DNA of 10,811 nucleotides, from assembly GCA_028874675.1 (NCBI GenBank), contig JAPPJA010000266.1, positions 1 to 10,811 of the forward strand, written 5' to 3'. This stretch comes from Chloroflexota bacterium. GTDB taxonomy: Bacteria > Chloroflexota > Dehalococcoidia > Lucifugimonadales > UBA3495. The stretch's first letter is position 1, and each line of letters opens with the position of its first letter. Positions 1-5,833 of this stretch are shown here, one piece after another. A program made the translations under genes and the position numbers. Below the pieces are notes generated by a model, which searched no databases, was not told the origin of the DNA, and saw only the letters and a list, made by a program, of their open reading frames with translations.

Positions 1-164
1 GGCTGATCCGTGGCGCCCGGGCCCGCACGGGAATGCCCATGAGGCGCGGCCTGGCTAACGAGTTGCTGGATGCGGCGCGCGGCGAAGGTTCGGCGGTAAG
101 GCGTCGGGAAGAGCTGCACCGCATGGCAGAAGCAAATCGCGCATTTGTCCATTACCGCAGATAG
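1..164 (+). CDS. rpsG: Small ribosomal subunit protein S7 (uS7), C-terminal part
   Basis: Only the last 53 complete codons and the TAG stop are present; the gene begins upstream of the window. The reading frame starts at base 3, after two bases of a split codon. The translated tail contains RGLANELLDAA, then VRRREELHRMAEANRAF, and ends HYRR, which is the conserved C-terminal helix region of S7. S7 nucleates assembly of the 30S head by binding the 3' major domain of 16S rRNA and contacts mRNA and tRNA near the exit (E) site. Many relatives end in HYRW; here the last residue is Arg. The position directly before fusA is the normal str-operon order (rpsL-rpsG-fusA). The identity is very secure despite the truncation. 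Confidence 0.96.
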   Translation, partial: LIRGARARTGMPMRRGLANELLDAARGEGSAVRRREELHRMAEANRAFVHYRR

Positions 165-171
165 GCGGTAG
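152..171 (+). repeat. Inverted repeat around the rpsG stop codon
   Basis: TACCGC (153-158) and GCGGTA (165-170) are perfect complements around a six-base loop that contains the TAG stop (162-164). A T-G wobble (152/171) can extend the stem. No T-run follows, so it is not an intrinsic terminator. Six-base inverted repeats are expected by chance several times in a GC-rich 10 kb, so function is uncertain. Confidence 0.4.
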
Positions 172-207
172 GGAGGATTAGGAAGGGCGTCAGAGGAGCC
201 CGCAAGT
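165..207 (+). promoter_or_regulatory. Purine-rich rpsG-fusA spacer with the fusA ribosome binding site
   Basis: The 43-base spacer is strongly purine-rich and holds three Shine-Dalgarno-like runs: GGGAGG (171-176), GGAAGGG (181-187) and GAGGAG (193-198). Only the last is at a workable distance from the fusA ATG at 208. I see no -35/-10 pair. Confidence 0.6.
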
Positions 208-2289
208 ATGGTCTCTGCTTATCCGATAAACAAAATCAGAAACATTGGGTTCATTGCTCACATTGACGCGGGCAAGACCACCGTTACCGAACGGGTGCTT
301 TACCTGACGGGCCGAATTCACAAGATTGGCGGCGTTGACGAGGGTACTACGGCGATGGATTTCATGCCCCAGGAAAGGGAAAGGGGCATAACCATAACCG
401 CGGCCGCTACTACCGCAGAGTGGAATGAACACCGGGTAAACATTATTGATACCCCGGGCCACGTGGACTTCACCGCTGAGGTGGAACGCAGTCTCCGCGT
501 ACTGGACGGCGGAATCGTTGTGCTGGATGCCGTGGCCGGAGTTCAGTCCCAGTCCGAGACCGTCTGGCGACAGGCGGACACCTATATGGTCCCCCGCATC
601 TGTTTCGTCAACAAGATGGACCGGGTGGGAGCCAGTTTTCCCCGCACCATAGAGTCCATCAAGCGGCGCCTGAAGGCCAATCCTGTCCCCGTGCAGGTGC
701 CCATGGGCGAAGAAGACGGATTTGTCGGCGTTATCGATCTGTTGGGTGGCCGGGCTTCGGTCTATCCCGCAGGCAGGGACAACAGCGGCGGAATGACGCC
801 CCCTGAGGTTATCCCGGTCCCGATCGAATACGAGGATACTTACCAGGAATACCGGCAGGCCATGATCGAAAAGATCGTGGAGACCGACGATACGCTGCTG
901 ATAAAGTATCTCGAAGGCGAGGACCTGGAAGAGGACGATCTGAGGTCTGCCCTCCGGGAAGCCACGATTCAGCGGCAGCTGGTCCCGGTCCTGTGCGGCA
1001 GCGCCATTTCCGGCAAGGGAGTGCACCCGTTGCTGGACGCCATAATTGACTTCCTTCCATCCCCAGCGGATGTCCCTCCGGTGGAAGGTATTGACCCCAA
1101 GACGGAAGAACCCGACCTGAGGTTCCCGGACGAAAACGGCCCCCTCTCCGCTCTAGCCTTCAAGGTGGTAACCGATCCCTATGTCGGACGATTGGTCTAT
1201 CTCCGCATTTACTCCGGCTCGGTCAAGGCAGGGGCGTCAGTCTTGAACGTCAGCAAGGGCCGTCGCGAGCGGATGGGACGCCTGCTGCACATGCATGCCA
1301 ACCATCGAGAAGAGCTGGAAGCCATCCAGGCCGGCAATATTTGCGCCGCCGTAGGCCTGAAGGACACCTTTACCGGGGATACCATCTGCACCGAAGCAAG
1401 CCCCCTGATTCTTGAACCCCCCAAGTTCCCCGAACCCGTAGTCTCCGTAGCCATCGAACCCGCCACCCGCGCCGATCAGGACCGTCTTTCCGACGCCCTG
1501 CGCAAGCTTTCCGACGAAGACCCCACCTTCCAGGTCAGGTACAACGACGAGACGGCCCAGACCGTTATTTCCGGCATGGGCGAGTTGCACCTGGAAGTCC
1601 TGGTGGACCGAATGCGCCGGGAGTTTTCGGTGGAGGCCAACGTGGGCAGCCCCCGGGTCTCCTACCGCGAGACGCTAACTCAACCCATAAAGAGCGAGGG
1701 CCGGTTCGTCCGCCAGTCGGGCGGACACGGGCAGTTCGGGCACGTCTGGCTGAACATAGAGCCCCAGGAGCAGGGAACGGGCAATTCCTTTGTCAACGGA
1801 ATTACCGGAGGCACCATTCCCAGGGAATATATCCCCGCGGTGGAAGCGGGCGTGAAGCAGGCGCTGGACAACGGTCCGCTGGGCGGCTATCCGCTGGTGG
1901 ACCTGAAGGTCACCCTGTACGACGGCAGTTTCCACACGGTGGACTCTTCAGAGATGGCCTTCCGCAGCGCCGGAATGCTGGCCATCCGCGAAGGAACGCG
2001 GAAGGCGAGCCCCATACTTCTGGAGCCCATGGTAGAAATGGAAGTGGTGACCCCCAGCGAATTCCTGAGCGAAGTGCTGGGAGACCTGGGGATGCGGCGG
2101 GCGCAGATTCGCAGCATTGACGGTGAAGAGGACATTCAGACCGTCACGGCGATGATACCCCTGGGAGAAACCTTCTCCTATACCACCGCCCTCAGGTCGA
2201 TTACCCGCGGGCGGGCGTCATTCACCATGGAGTTCAAGTATTACGACCAGGTCCCTGATCATCTGGTCAGGACCCTGGTAAACGCATAG
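208..2289 (+). CDS. fusA: Elongation factor G
   Basis: A 693-residue translational GTPase of normal EF-G length, cytoplasmic, that catalyses tRNA-mRNA translocation and, with ribosome recycling factor, subunit splitting. The G-domain motifs are intact: P-loop AHIDAGKT at residues 17-24, switch I RERGITIT at 57-64, DTPGH at 81-85, NKMD at 135-138 and CGSA at 263-266. Later landmarks are SGMGELHLE (455-463), the domain IV loop SGGHGQFG (504-511), the domain IV tip HTVDSSEMAF (576-585), and RGRASF near the C-terminus. The ATG at 208 has GAGGAG at 193-198 nine bases upstream and starts exactly at the conserved N-terminal region (INKIRNIGFIAHID). It follows rpsG by 43 bases. The downstream neighbour is rpsJ, with no tuf between. 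No truncation or missing catalytic residue is seen. Confidence 0.98.
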   Translation: MVSAYPINKIRNIGFIAHIDAGKTTVTERVLYLTGRIHKIGGVDEGTTAMDFMPQERERGITITAAATTAEWNEHRVNIIDTPGHVDFTAEVERSLRVLDGGIVVLDAVAGVQSQSETVWRQADTYMVPRICFVNKMDRVGASFPRTIESIKRRLKANPVPVQVPMGEEDGFVGVIDLLGGRASVYPAGRDNSGGMTPPEVIPVPIEYEDTYQEYRQAMIEKIVETDDTLLIKYLEGEDLEEDDLRSALREATIQRQLVPVLCGSAISGKGVHPLLDAIIDFLPSPADVPPVEGIDPKTEEPDLRFPDENGPLSALAFKVVTDPYVGRLVYLRIYSGSVKAGASVLNVSKGRRERMGRLLHMHANHREELEAIQAGNICAAVGLKDTFTGDTICTEASPLILEPPKFPEPVVSVAIEPATRADQDRLSDALRKLSDEDPTFQVRYNDETAQTVISGMGELHLEVLVDRMRREFSVEANVGSPRVSYRETLTQPIKSEGRFVRQSGGHGQFGHVWLNIEPQEQGTGNSFVNGITGGTIPREYIPAVEAGVKQALDNGPLGGYPLVDLKVTLYDGSFHTVDSSEMAFRSAGMLAIREGTRKASPILLEPMVEMEVVTPSEFLSEVLGDLGMRRAQIRSIDGEEDIQTVTAMIPLGETFSYTTALRSITRGRASFTMEFKYYDQVPDHLVRTLVNA
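2246..2279 (+). repeat. Long imperfect hairpin at the 3' end of fusA
   Basis: Bases 2246-2253 and 2255-2260 can pair with 2265-2274 and 2276-2279, giving 14 base pairs (one G-T wobble) with single bulged C at 2254 and 2275 and a four-base loop ATCT (2261-2264). It lies inside the fusA coding region, ending eight bases before the TAG. A competing fold is GACCAG (2245-2250) with CTGGTC (2263-2268). No T-run follows, so it is not a classical terminator. Confidence 0.5.
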
Positions 2290-2331
2290 GCAGGACAAAC
2301 AGGGATTTTGAAGGGCAGGATTTAGGTTCGC

Positions 2332-2643
2332 ATGGTAACGAGACAGAAGGTCCGAATCATTCTGAAGTCTTTTGAGCACAAGGTCCTGGACAGTTCCACG
2401 GAGCAGATTGTGGAGACTGCGGAAAGGACGGGAGCCCGCATCGCAGGGCCGGTGCCGCTTCCCACCCACATTCGCCGGTTCTGCGTAATACGGGGTCCCC
2501 ACGTGGACAAGGACTCCCGAGAGCACTTTGAAATTCGGACCCACAAGCGGCTCATTGACATACTGGAGCCGACGTCGAAGACCATAGATTCCCTGACCCG
2601 GCTTAATTTGCCGGCCGGTGTGGATATTTCAATCAAGCTGTAG
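2332..2643 (+). CDS. rpsJ: Small ribosomal subunit protein S10 (uS10)
   Basis: 103 residues, the normal length. S10 sits in the 30S head; in other bacteria it also acts as NusE, pairing with NusB in antitermination of rRNA transcription and contacting NusG. The sequence has the family core: KVRIILKSFEHKVLD near the N-terminus, GPVPLPT around residue 40, SREHFEIRTHKRLIDI around residues 62-77, and the ending LPAGVDISIKL. The PTHIRRFCVIRGPHV segment differs from the usual PTK..RFTVLRSPHV and is one reason I suspect Chloroflexota. The ATG at 2332 has only a weak site (GGGCAGGA, 2313-2320) upstream. It is the first gene of the S10 block, 42 bases after fusA. I see no structured leader like the L4-responsive one known upstream of E. 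coli rpsJ. Confidence 0.98.
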   Translation: MVTRQKVRIILKSFEHKVLDSSTEQIVETAERTGARIAGPVPLPTHIRRFCVIRGPHVDKDSREHFEIRTHKRLIDILEPTSKTIDSLTRLNLPAGVDISIKL

Positions 2644-2663
2644 TCGCGGCCATGATCGCGGCC
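2644..2663 (+). repeat. Eight-base direct repeat in the rpsJ-rplC spacer
   Basis: TCGCGGCC occurs at 2644-2651 and again at 2656-2663, directly after the rpsJ stop. CGGCC (2647-2651) can also pair with GGCCG (2660-2664) across an eight-base loop. The spacer (2644-2685) holds no gene; the rplC binding site AGGTG is at 2675-2679. Confidence 0.5.
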
Positions 2664-2685
2664 GGCGGAAATACAGGTGTAAGCC

Positions 2686-3324
2686 ATGCTCCGCGGGTAC
2701 CTCGGAAAAAAAATAGGAATGAGTCGCGTGTTCAGGGAAGACGGCCGCGTGGTTCCGGTCACGATGATCCAGGCCGGCCCCTGTTCGGTGACGCAAATAA
2801 AGACCAGCGAGTCTGACGGATACGAGGCCATCCAGTTGGGTTTCGACCCGGTCAAAAAGCTGAACAAGCCTGAGGCCGGACATTTAAAGGGGGGCAGCCC
2901 CGTCCGCCACCTCCGCGAAGTCAAGGCCGACGATGTGGGCGAGTTTGAACTGGGCCAGCAGATCAGTGTTGACATCTTTGAACCTGGAGAGCTGGTGGAC
3001 GTTATCGGCAAGTCCAAGGGACGGGGCTTCGCCGGTGTTATGAAGCGCCACGGGTTTGGCGGCGGCCCCAGGACTCACGGTCAGTCCGACCGGGCGCGGG
3101 CGCCCGGTTCCATCGGCGGAGGCACTACCCCCGGCAAGGTGTTCAAGGGACTCAAGATGGCCGGACATATGGGCAACGCCCGCATAACAGTCAAGAACCT
3201 GGAGGTCGTCCAGGTGGACCCGGAACGGAACCTCCTCTTTTTGAAGGGCGGCGTTCCCGGCGCTCCCAACGGGCTATTGATGATCCGGCGTACCGGGAAG
3301 CGAGCTTCCGGCGCCAGCCAGTAA
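2686..3324 (+). CDS. rplC: Large ribosomal subunit protein L3 (uL3)
   Basis: 212 residues, close to the usual 205-215. L3 is an early assembly protein of the 50S subunit; its long loop reaches toward the peptidyl-transferase centre. The N-terminal GKKIGMSRVF (residues 8-17) and the central segment SKGRGFAGVMKRHGF (110-124) are typical, followed by the loop HGQSDRARAPGSIG and TPGKVFKGLKMAGHMG (148-163). The residue aligned with E. coli Gln150, the target of the methyltransferase PrmB, is Thr147 here (E. coli reads QNQTPGK, this protein GGTTPGK), so that modification cannot occur at this position. The ATG at 2686 has AGGTG six bases upstream. The C-terminus (RRTGKRASGASQ) is a short basic tail. 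A GC-rich hairpin and a tandem duplication lie at its 3' end. Confidence 0.98.
   Translation: MLRGYLGKKIGMSRVFREDGRVVPVTMIQAGPCSVTQIKTSESDGYEAIQLGFDPVKKLNKPEAGHLKGGSPVRHLREVKADDVGEFELGQQISVDIFEPGELVDVIGKSKGRGFAGVMKRHGFGGGPRTHGQSDRARAPGSIGGGTTPGKVFKGLKMAGHMGNARITVKNLEVVQVDPERNLLFLKGGVPGAPNGLLMIRRTGKRASGASQ
3287..3315 (+). repeat. GC-rich hairpin at the 3' end of rplC
   Basis: GGCG (3287-3290) pairs with CGCC (3312-3315), and CCGG plus AAG (3293-3296, 3298-3300) pair with CTTCCGG (3305-3311). This gives 11 base pairs with a two-base bulge (3291-3292), a one-base bulge (3297) and a CGAG loop (3301-3304). It ends seven bases before the rplC stop codon. There is no following T-run. Confidence 0.5.
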
Positions 3325-3345
3325 CCGTTCCAACCAGTAACCGTT
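3314..3345 (+). repeat. 16-bp tandem duplication across the rplC stop
   Basis: Two adjacent 16-base units, 3314-3329 and 3330-3345, match at 15 of 16 positions (G at 3317, A at 3333). The first unit contains the TAA stop of rplC (3322-3324). The second lies wholly in the rplC-rplD spacer and carries a copy of the stop in another frame. The shared core is CCAGTAACCGTT. Confidence 0.9.
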
Positions 3346-3357
3346 AAGGAAAGGGAA

Positions 3358-4044
3358 ATGGAAATCCCCGTTATCAATCAGAGAGGACAGGCAGCGGGTA
3401 CCGTTGAGGTTGACGAAGCAGTTTTCGACGTGCCCATGAACCATTCGCTGGTACACCAGGTGGTGGTCGCTTACCAGGCCAACAAGCGCCAGGGCACTCA
3501 CGACACCAAGACCCGGGGCGAAGTTTCGGGTGGTGGACGCAAGCCGTGGATCCAGAAGCATACGGGCCGCGCCCGCCAGGGCAGCATCCGATCTCCCCAG
3601 TGGCGGCACGGCGGCACGGTATTCGGGCCGCACCCCAGGGATTACCGGCAGCAAATTCCCCGGCGGATGCGGCAGCTGGCCCTAAAGTGCGCCATTTCCG
3701 AGAAGATTCGCCAGGGCGGACTGGTCTGCATCGACAGCCTGGACAGCCTGGACGGCAAGACGAAGTCAATGGTTACGCTGCTCTCTTCGCTGGGGCTGTC
3801 CAAGACCACCCTGGTGGTGACTGAAGAAGCCACCGCCAACGTGGCACAGTCGGGACGCAACCTGAAACAGGTCTGGTCCCTGCCCGTGAACCAACTGAAC
3901 GCCCACGAACTGTTGCGCCGCACCACGGTCCTGATTACCCGTGATGCGCTGAAGAAAGGCGAAGCCCAATGGGCCGCCAGTCCGGACCGCCGCCCCGCAT
4001 CCGTGCGGGCAGGCAATGCCGGCGAGGATGCCCAGGAGGCCTAA
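3358..4044 (+). CDS. rplD: Large ribosomal subunit protein L4 (uL4)
   Basis: 228 residues, about 20-25 longer than most L4 proteins. L4 binds domain I of 23S rRNA, and its extended loop lines the exit tunnel next to L22. In several bacteria L4 also represses its own operon. The tunnel loop is recognisable at about residues 45-95: RQGTHDTKTRGEVSGGG, KPWIQKHTGRARQGSIRSP and WRHGGTVFGP. The globular part ends near VLITRDALKKGE (191-202). The remaining 26 residues (AQWAASPDRR to AQEA) are a low-complexity tail with no family match that I recognise. The ATG at 3358 follows AAGGAAAGGG (3346-3354). The stop is immediately followed by the rplW start, with no spacer. The identity is certain; a role for the tail is unknown. 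Confidence 0.98.
   Translation: MEIPVINQRGQAAGTVEVDEAVFDVPMNHSLVHQVVVAYQANKRQGTHDTKTRGEVSGGGRKPWIQKHTGRARQGSIRSPQWRHGGTVFGPHPRDYRQQIPRRMRQLALKCAISEKIRQGGLVCIDSLDSLDGKTKSMVTLLSSLGLSKTTLVVTEEATANVAQSGRNLKQVWSLPVNQLNAHELLRRTTVLITRDALKKGEAQWAASPDRRPASVRAGNAGEDAQEA
3994..4009 (+). repeat. Small perfect hairpin in the rplD tail
   Basis: CCCGCA (3994-3999) and TGCGGG (4004-4009) are perfect complements around TCCG, which in RNA is a UNCG-type tetraloop. It lies in the codons of the non-conserved L4 tail, about 35 bases before the stop. A stem of this length can arise by chance. Confidence 0.35.
4034..4039 (+). promoter_or_regulatory. rplW ribosome binding site inside rplD
   Basis: AGGAGG lies within the last codons of rplD, five bases before the rplW ATG at 4045, which abuts the rplD TAA. 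This layout favours re-initiation by ribosomes that finish rplD. Confidence 0.85.
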
Positions 4045-4329
4045 ATGAACATTTACCAGGTATTGCTGAAGCCGACCATTACTGAGAAGAGTACCCTTCT
4101 TCAAGAGTCTGGACGATACACGTTCCAGATTGCCCCCGATGCCAACAAGGGTCTGGTAAAGGAGGCGGTGGAAAGGAATTTCAACGTAACCGTGATTGAC
4201 GTGAACATCACCAAGCTTCACGGCAAGCGGAAGCGGTACGGGCCCAAGATAAAGAAAATGCCCGACATTAAGAAGGCCGTGGTGACCCTCAAGCCCGGTG
4301 ACCGCATCAACCTGATTGAAGGACTTTAA
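4045..4329 (+). CDS. rplW: Large ribosomal subunit protein L23 (uL23)
   Basis: 94 residues, normal length. L23 sits at the mouth of the polypeptide exit tunnel and is the docking site for trigger factor and the signal recognition particle. The N-terminus reads VLLKPTITEKST; Glu14 aligns with E. coli Glu18, the residue known to contact trigger factor. VERNFNVTVIDVNI (42-55) and the basic loop GKRKRYGPKIKKMPDIKKAVVTL (60-82) are characteristic. The start codon touches the rplD stop, with AGGAGG five bases upstream, so translation is probably coupled to L4. rplB follows after 30 bases. Nothing unusual is seen. Confidence 0.98.
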   Translation: MNIYQVLLKPTITEKSTLLQESGRYTFQIAPDANKGLVKEAVERNFNVTVIDVNITKLHGKRKRYGPKIKKMPDIKKAVVTLKPGDRINLIEGL

Positions 4330-4359
4330 GGACACCGAAACCAGGCAAAGGTACTTATC

Positions 4360-5190
4360 ATGCCGTTAAAGAACCTGAAACCGATAACGCCAGGTACCCG
4401 CAATGCGGTGAGGCCCTCCTTCGAGGAAATCACCCGCAAGAAGCCCGAGAAGTCGTTGCTGACTCCCCTGGCCAAGCACGCGGGCCGCAACAACCGGGGC
4501 CGGATAACCACCCGCGCCCGGGGTGGCGGCAGCAGGCGTATGTACCGGGTAATTGATTTCAAACGACGCAAGGAGGGCGTGCCCGGTCGGGTCGTTTCCA
4601 TCGAGTACGATCCCAACCGCACCACCCGCATTGCTCTCATCTATTACGCCGACGGGGAGAAGAGTTATATCCTGGCTCCCCTTGGACTGGAAGTGGACAA
4701 CTGGGTGGAGGCAGGCCCCCGCGCCGAGATCAGCCCCGGCAATTCCCTTCCCCTCCGGAACATTCCCACGGGTACGGTGGTGCATAACCTGGAACTGACT
4801 CCGGGCCGGGGCGGCCAGCTGGTCAGGAGCGCCGGCGTAGGAGCCCAGGTACTGTCCCGGGAGGGCGAGTATGTTCTCATTCGTCTGCCTTCCGGCGAAA
4901 TGCGGCGGGTGCTGCTCAGCTGCCGGGCCAGCGTTGGACAGCTGTCCAACCCGGACCACAAGAATGAGAGCCTGGGCAAGGCGGGCGCCAAACGGCACCT
5001 GGGACGCCGACCCAAGGTAAGGGGTGTGGCCAAGAATCCGGTGGACCATCCCCACGGCGGCGGTGAAGGCCGATCCCCCATCGGAATGCCCGGTCCCAAG
5101 ACTCCGTGGGGCAAGCCGACCCTGGGATACAAGACCCGAAGCAAGAAGAAGACCTCCAGCAAGTTCATAATACGCGGCAGGCGGCGATAA
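4360..5190 (+). CDS. rplB: Large ribosomal subunit protein L2 (uL2)
   Basis: 276 residues, the normal length. L2 is one of the most conserved 50S proteins, needed for subunit association and for assembly around the peptidyl-transferase centre. The N-terminal NLKPITPGTRNAV, the RNA-binding segment KHAGRNNRGRITTRARGGG (39-57), GTVVHNLEL (138-146) and VDHPHGGGEGR (228-238) are all intact. His230 corresponds to the invariant histidine studied in E. coli as His229. The C-terminus ends in a basic IIRGRRR. The ATG at 4360 has a weak purine run (AAAGG) upstream. rpsS begins three bases after the stop. No anomalies. Confidence 0.99.
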   Translation: MPLKNLKPITPGTRNAVRPSFEEITRKKPEKSLLTPLAKHAGRNNRGRITTRARGGGSRRMYRVIDFKRRKEGVPGRVVSIEYDPNRTTRIALIYYADGEKSYILAPLGLEVDNWVEAGPRAEISPGNSLPLRNIPTGTVVHNLELTPGRGGQLVRSAGVGAQVLSREGEYVLIRLPSGEMRRVLLSCRASVGQLSNPDHKNESLGKAGAKRHLGRRPKVRGVAKNPVDHPHGGGEGRSPIGMPGPKTPWGKPTLGYKTRSKKKTSSKFIIRGRRR

Positions 5191-5193
5191 CCA

Positions 5194-5478
5194 ATGTCCA
5201 GATCTGTAAAGAAGGGGCCCTACGTTCACCCCAAGCTTATGAAGAAGGTAAACTCGGTGCAGCGCTCGGGCGCGGCGACGGTAATCCGCACCTGGTCCAG
5301 AGCATCGATGATTATGCCTGAAATGGTGGGACTGACTCTCGGCGTGCACGACGGCAGGCGCCACATCCCCGTGTTCGTGACGGAAAATATGGTAGGACAC
5401 CGGCTGGGCGAATTCGCTCCCACCAGCACCTATCGCGGCCACGTTTCCCGCTCCGAGCGGACCAGCCGGGTGAGGTGA
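5194..5478 (+). CDS. rpsS: Small ribosomal subunit protein S19 (uS19)
   Basis: 94 residues, normal length. S19 lies at the top of the 30S head with S13, facing the central protuberance of the large subunit. The N-terminus MSRSVKKGPYV and the motifs TWSRASMI (33-40), VHDGRRHIPVF (51-61) and VGHRLGEFAPT (67-77) are the family signature. After YRGH (80-83) there is a short basic tail rich in Ser and Arg. It starts three bases after the rplB stop with no strong Shine-Dalgarno, consistent with coupling. Its own 3' end carries the binding site for rplV: GAGGTGA (5472-5478) includes the rpsS stop codon. Confidence 0.98.
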   Translation: MSRSVKKGPYVHPKLMKKVNSVQRSGAATVIRTWSRASMIMPEMVGLTLGVHDGRRHIPVFVTENMVGHRLGEFAPTSTYRGHVSRSERTSRVR

Positions 5479-5482
5479 AGAT

Positions 5483-5830
5483 ATGCCTCCCGTAAGAGCG
5501 GTTGCCAAGCAGATCGGCGCTTCCCAGAAGCGGCTGAAGCCTATACTGGACCTGGTTCGCGGCCAGGAAGTGCAGGACGCCCTGAACACCTTGAGCCTGC
5601 TGCCCTCACCCTGGGCCAAGACGGTTTACAAGGTGGTAGAGTCCGCCGCATCCAACGCAGAAAACAATATGTTCATGGAACGGGACAATCTCCGCATTGT
5701 ACGGATTACGGCCGACCCCGCCCGCTCCATCAAGAGGTTCCGCCCGCGAGCGCGGGGGCGTATCGGACGTATCACCAAGCGTTCCAGTCACATAACCGTA
5801 GTCGTAGATGAAATAGAAAGGGAGGCCTAA
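5483..5830 (+). CDS. rplV: Large ribosomal subunit protein L22 (uL22)
   Basis: 115 residues, normal length. L22 contacts all 23S rRNA domains, and its beta-hairpin lines the exit tunnel across from L4; changes in that loop are known to affect macrolide response in other bacteria. Recognisable parts are VRAVAKQIGASQKRLKPILDLVRG in the first third, SAASNAENN (55-63) and the hairpin RPRARGRIGRITKRSSHITVVV (87-108). No deletion in the hairpin is apparent. The ATG at 5483 follows GAGGTGA at 5472-5478 by four bases, and the gene starts four bases after rpsS. rpsC follows after three bases, with GGAGG (5821-5825) inside the end of rplV as its binding site. Confidence 0.98.
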   Translation: MPPVRAVAKQIGASQKRLKPILDLVRGQEVQDALNTLSLLPSPWAKTVYKVVESAASNAENNMFMERDNLRIVRITADPARSIKRFRPRARGRIGRITKRSSHITVVVDEIEREA

Positions 5831-5833
5831 CCT

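Noticed and set aside
4280..4304. Repeated GGTGACC near the end of rplW
   Set aside because: Both copies fall in conserved codons; a seven-base repeat is likely chance.
4366..5619. 417-codon minus-strand open frame over rplB, rpsS and rplV
   Set aside because: Shadow of conserved genes on the other strand; no recognisable motifs and no separate context.
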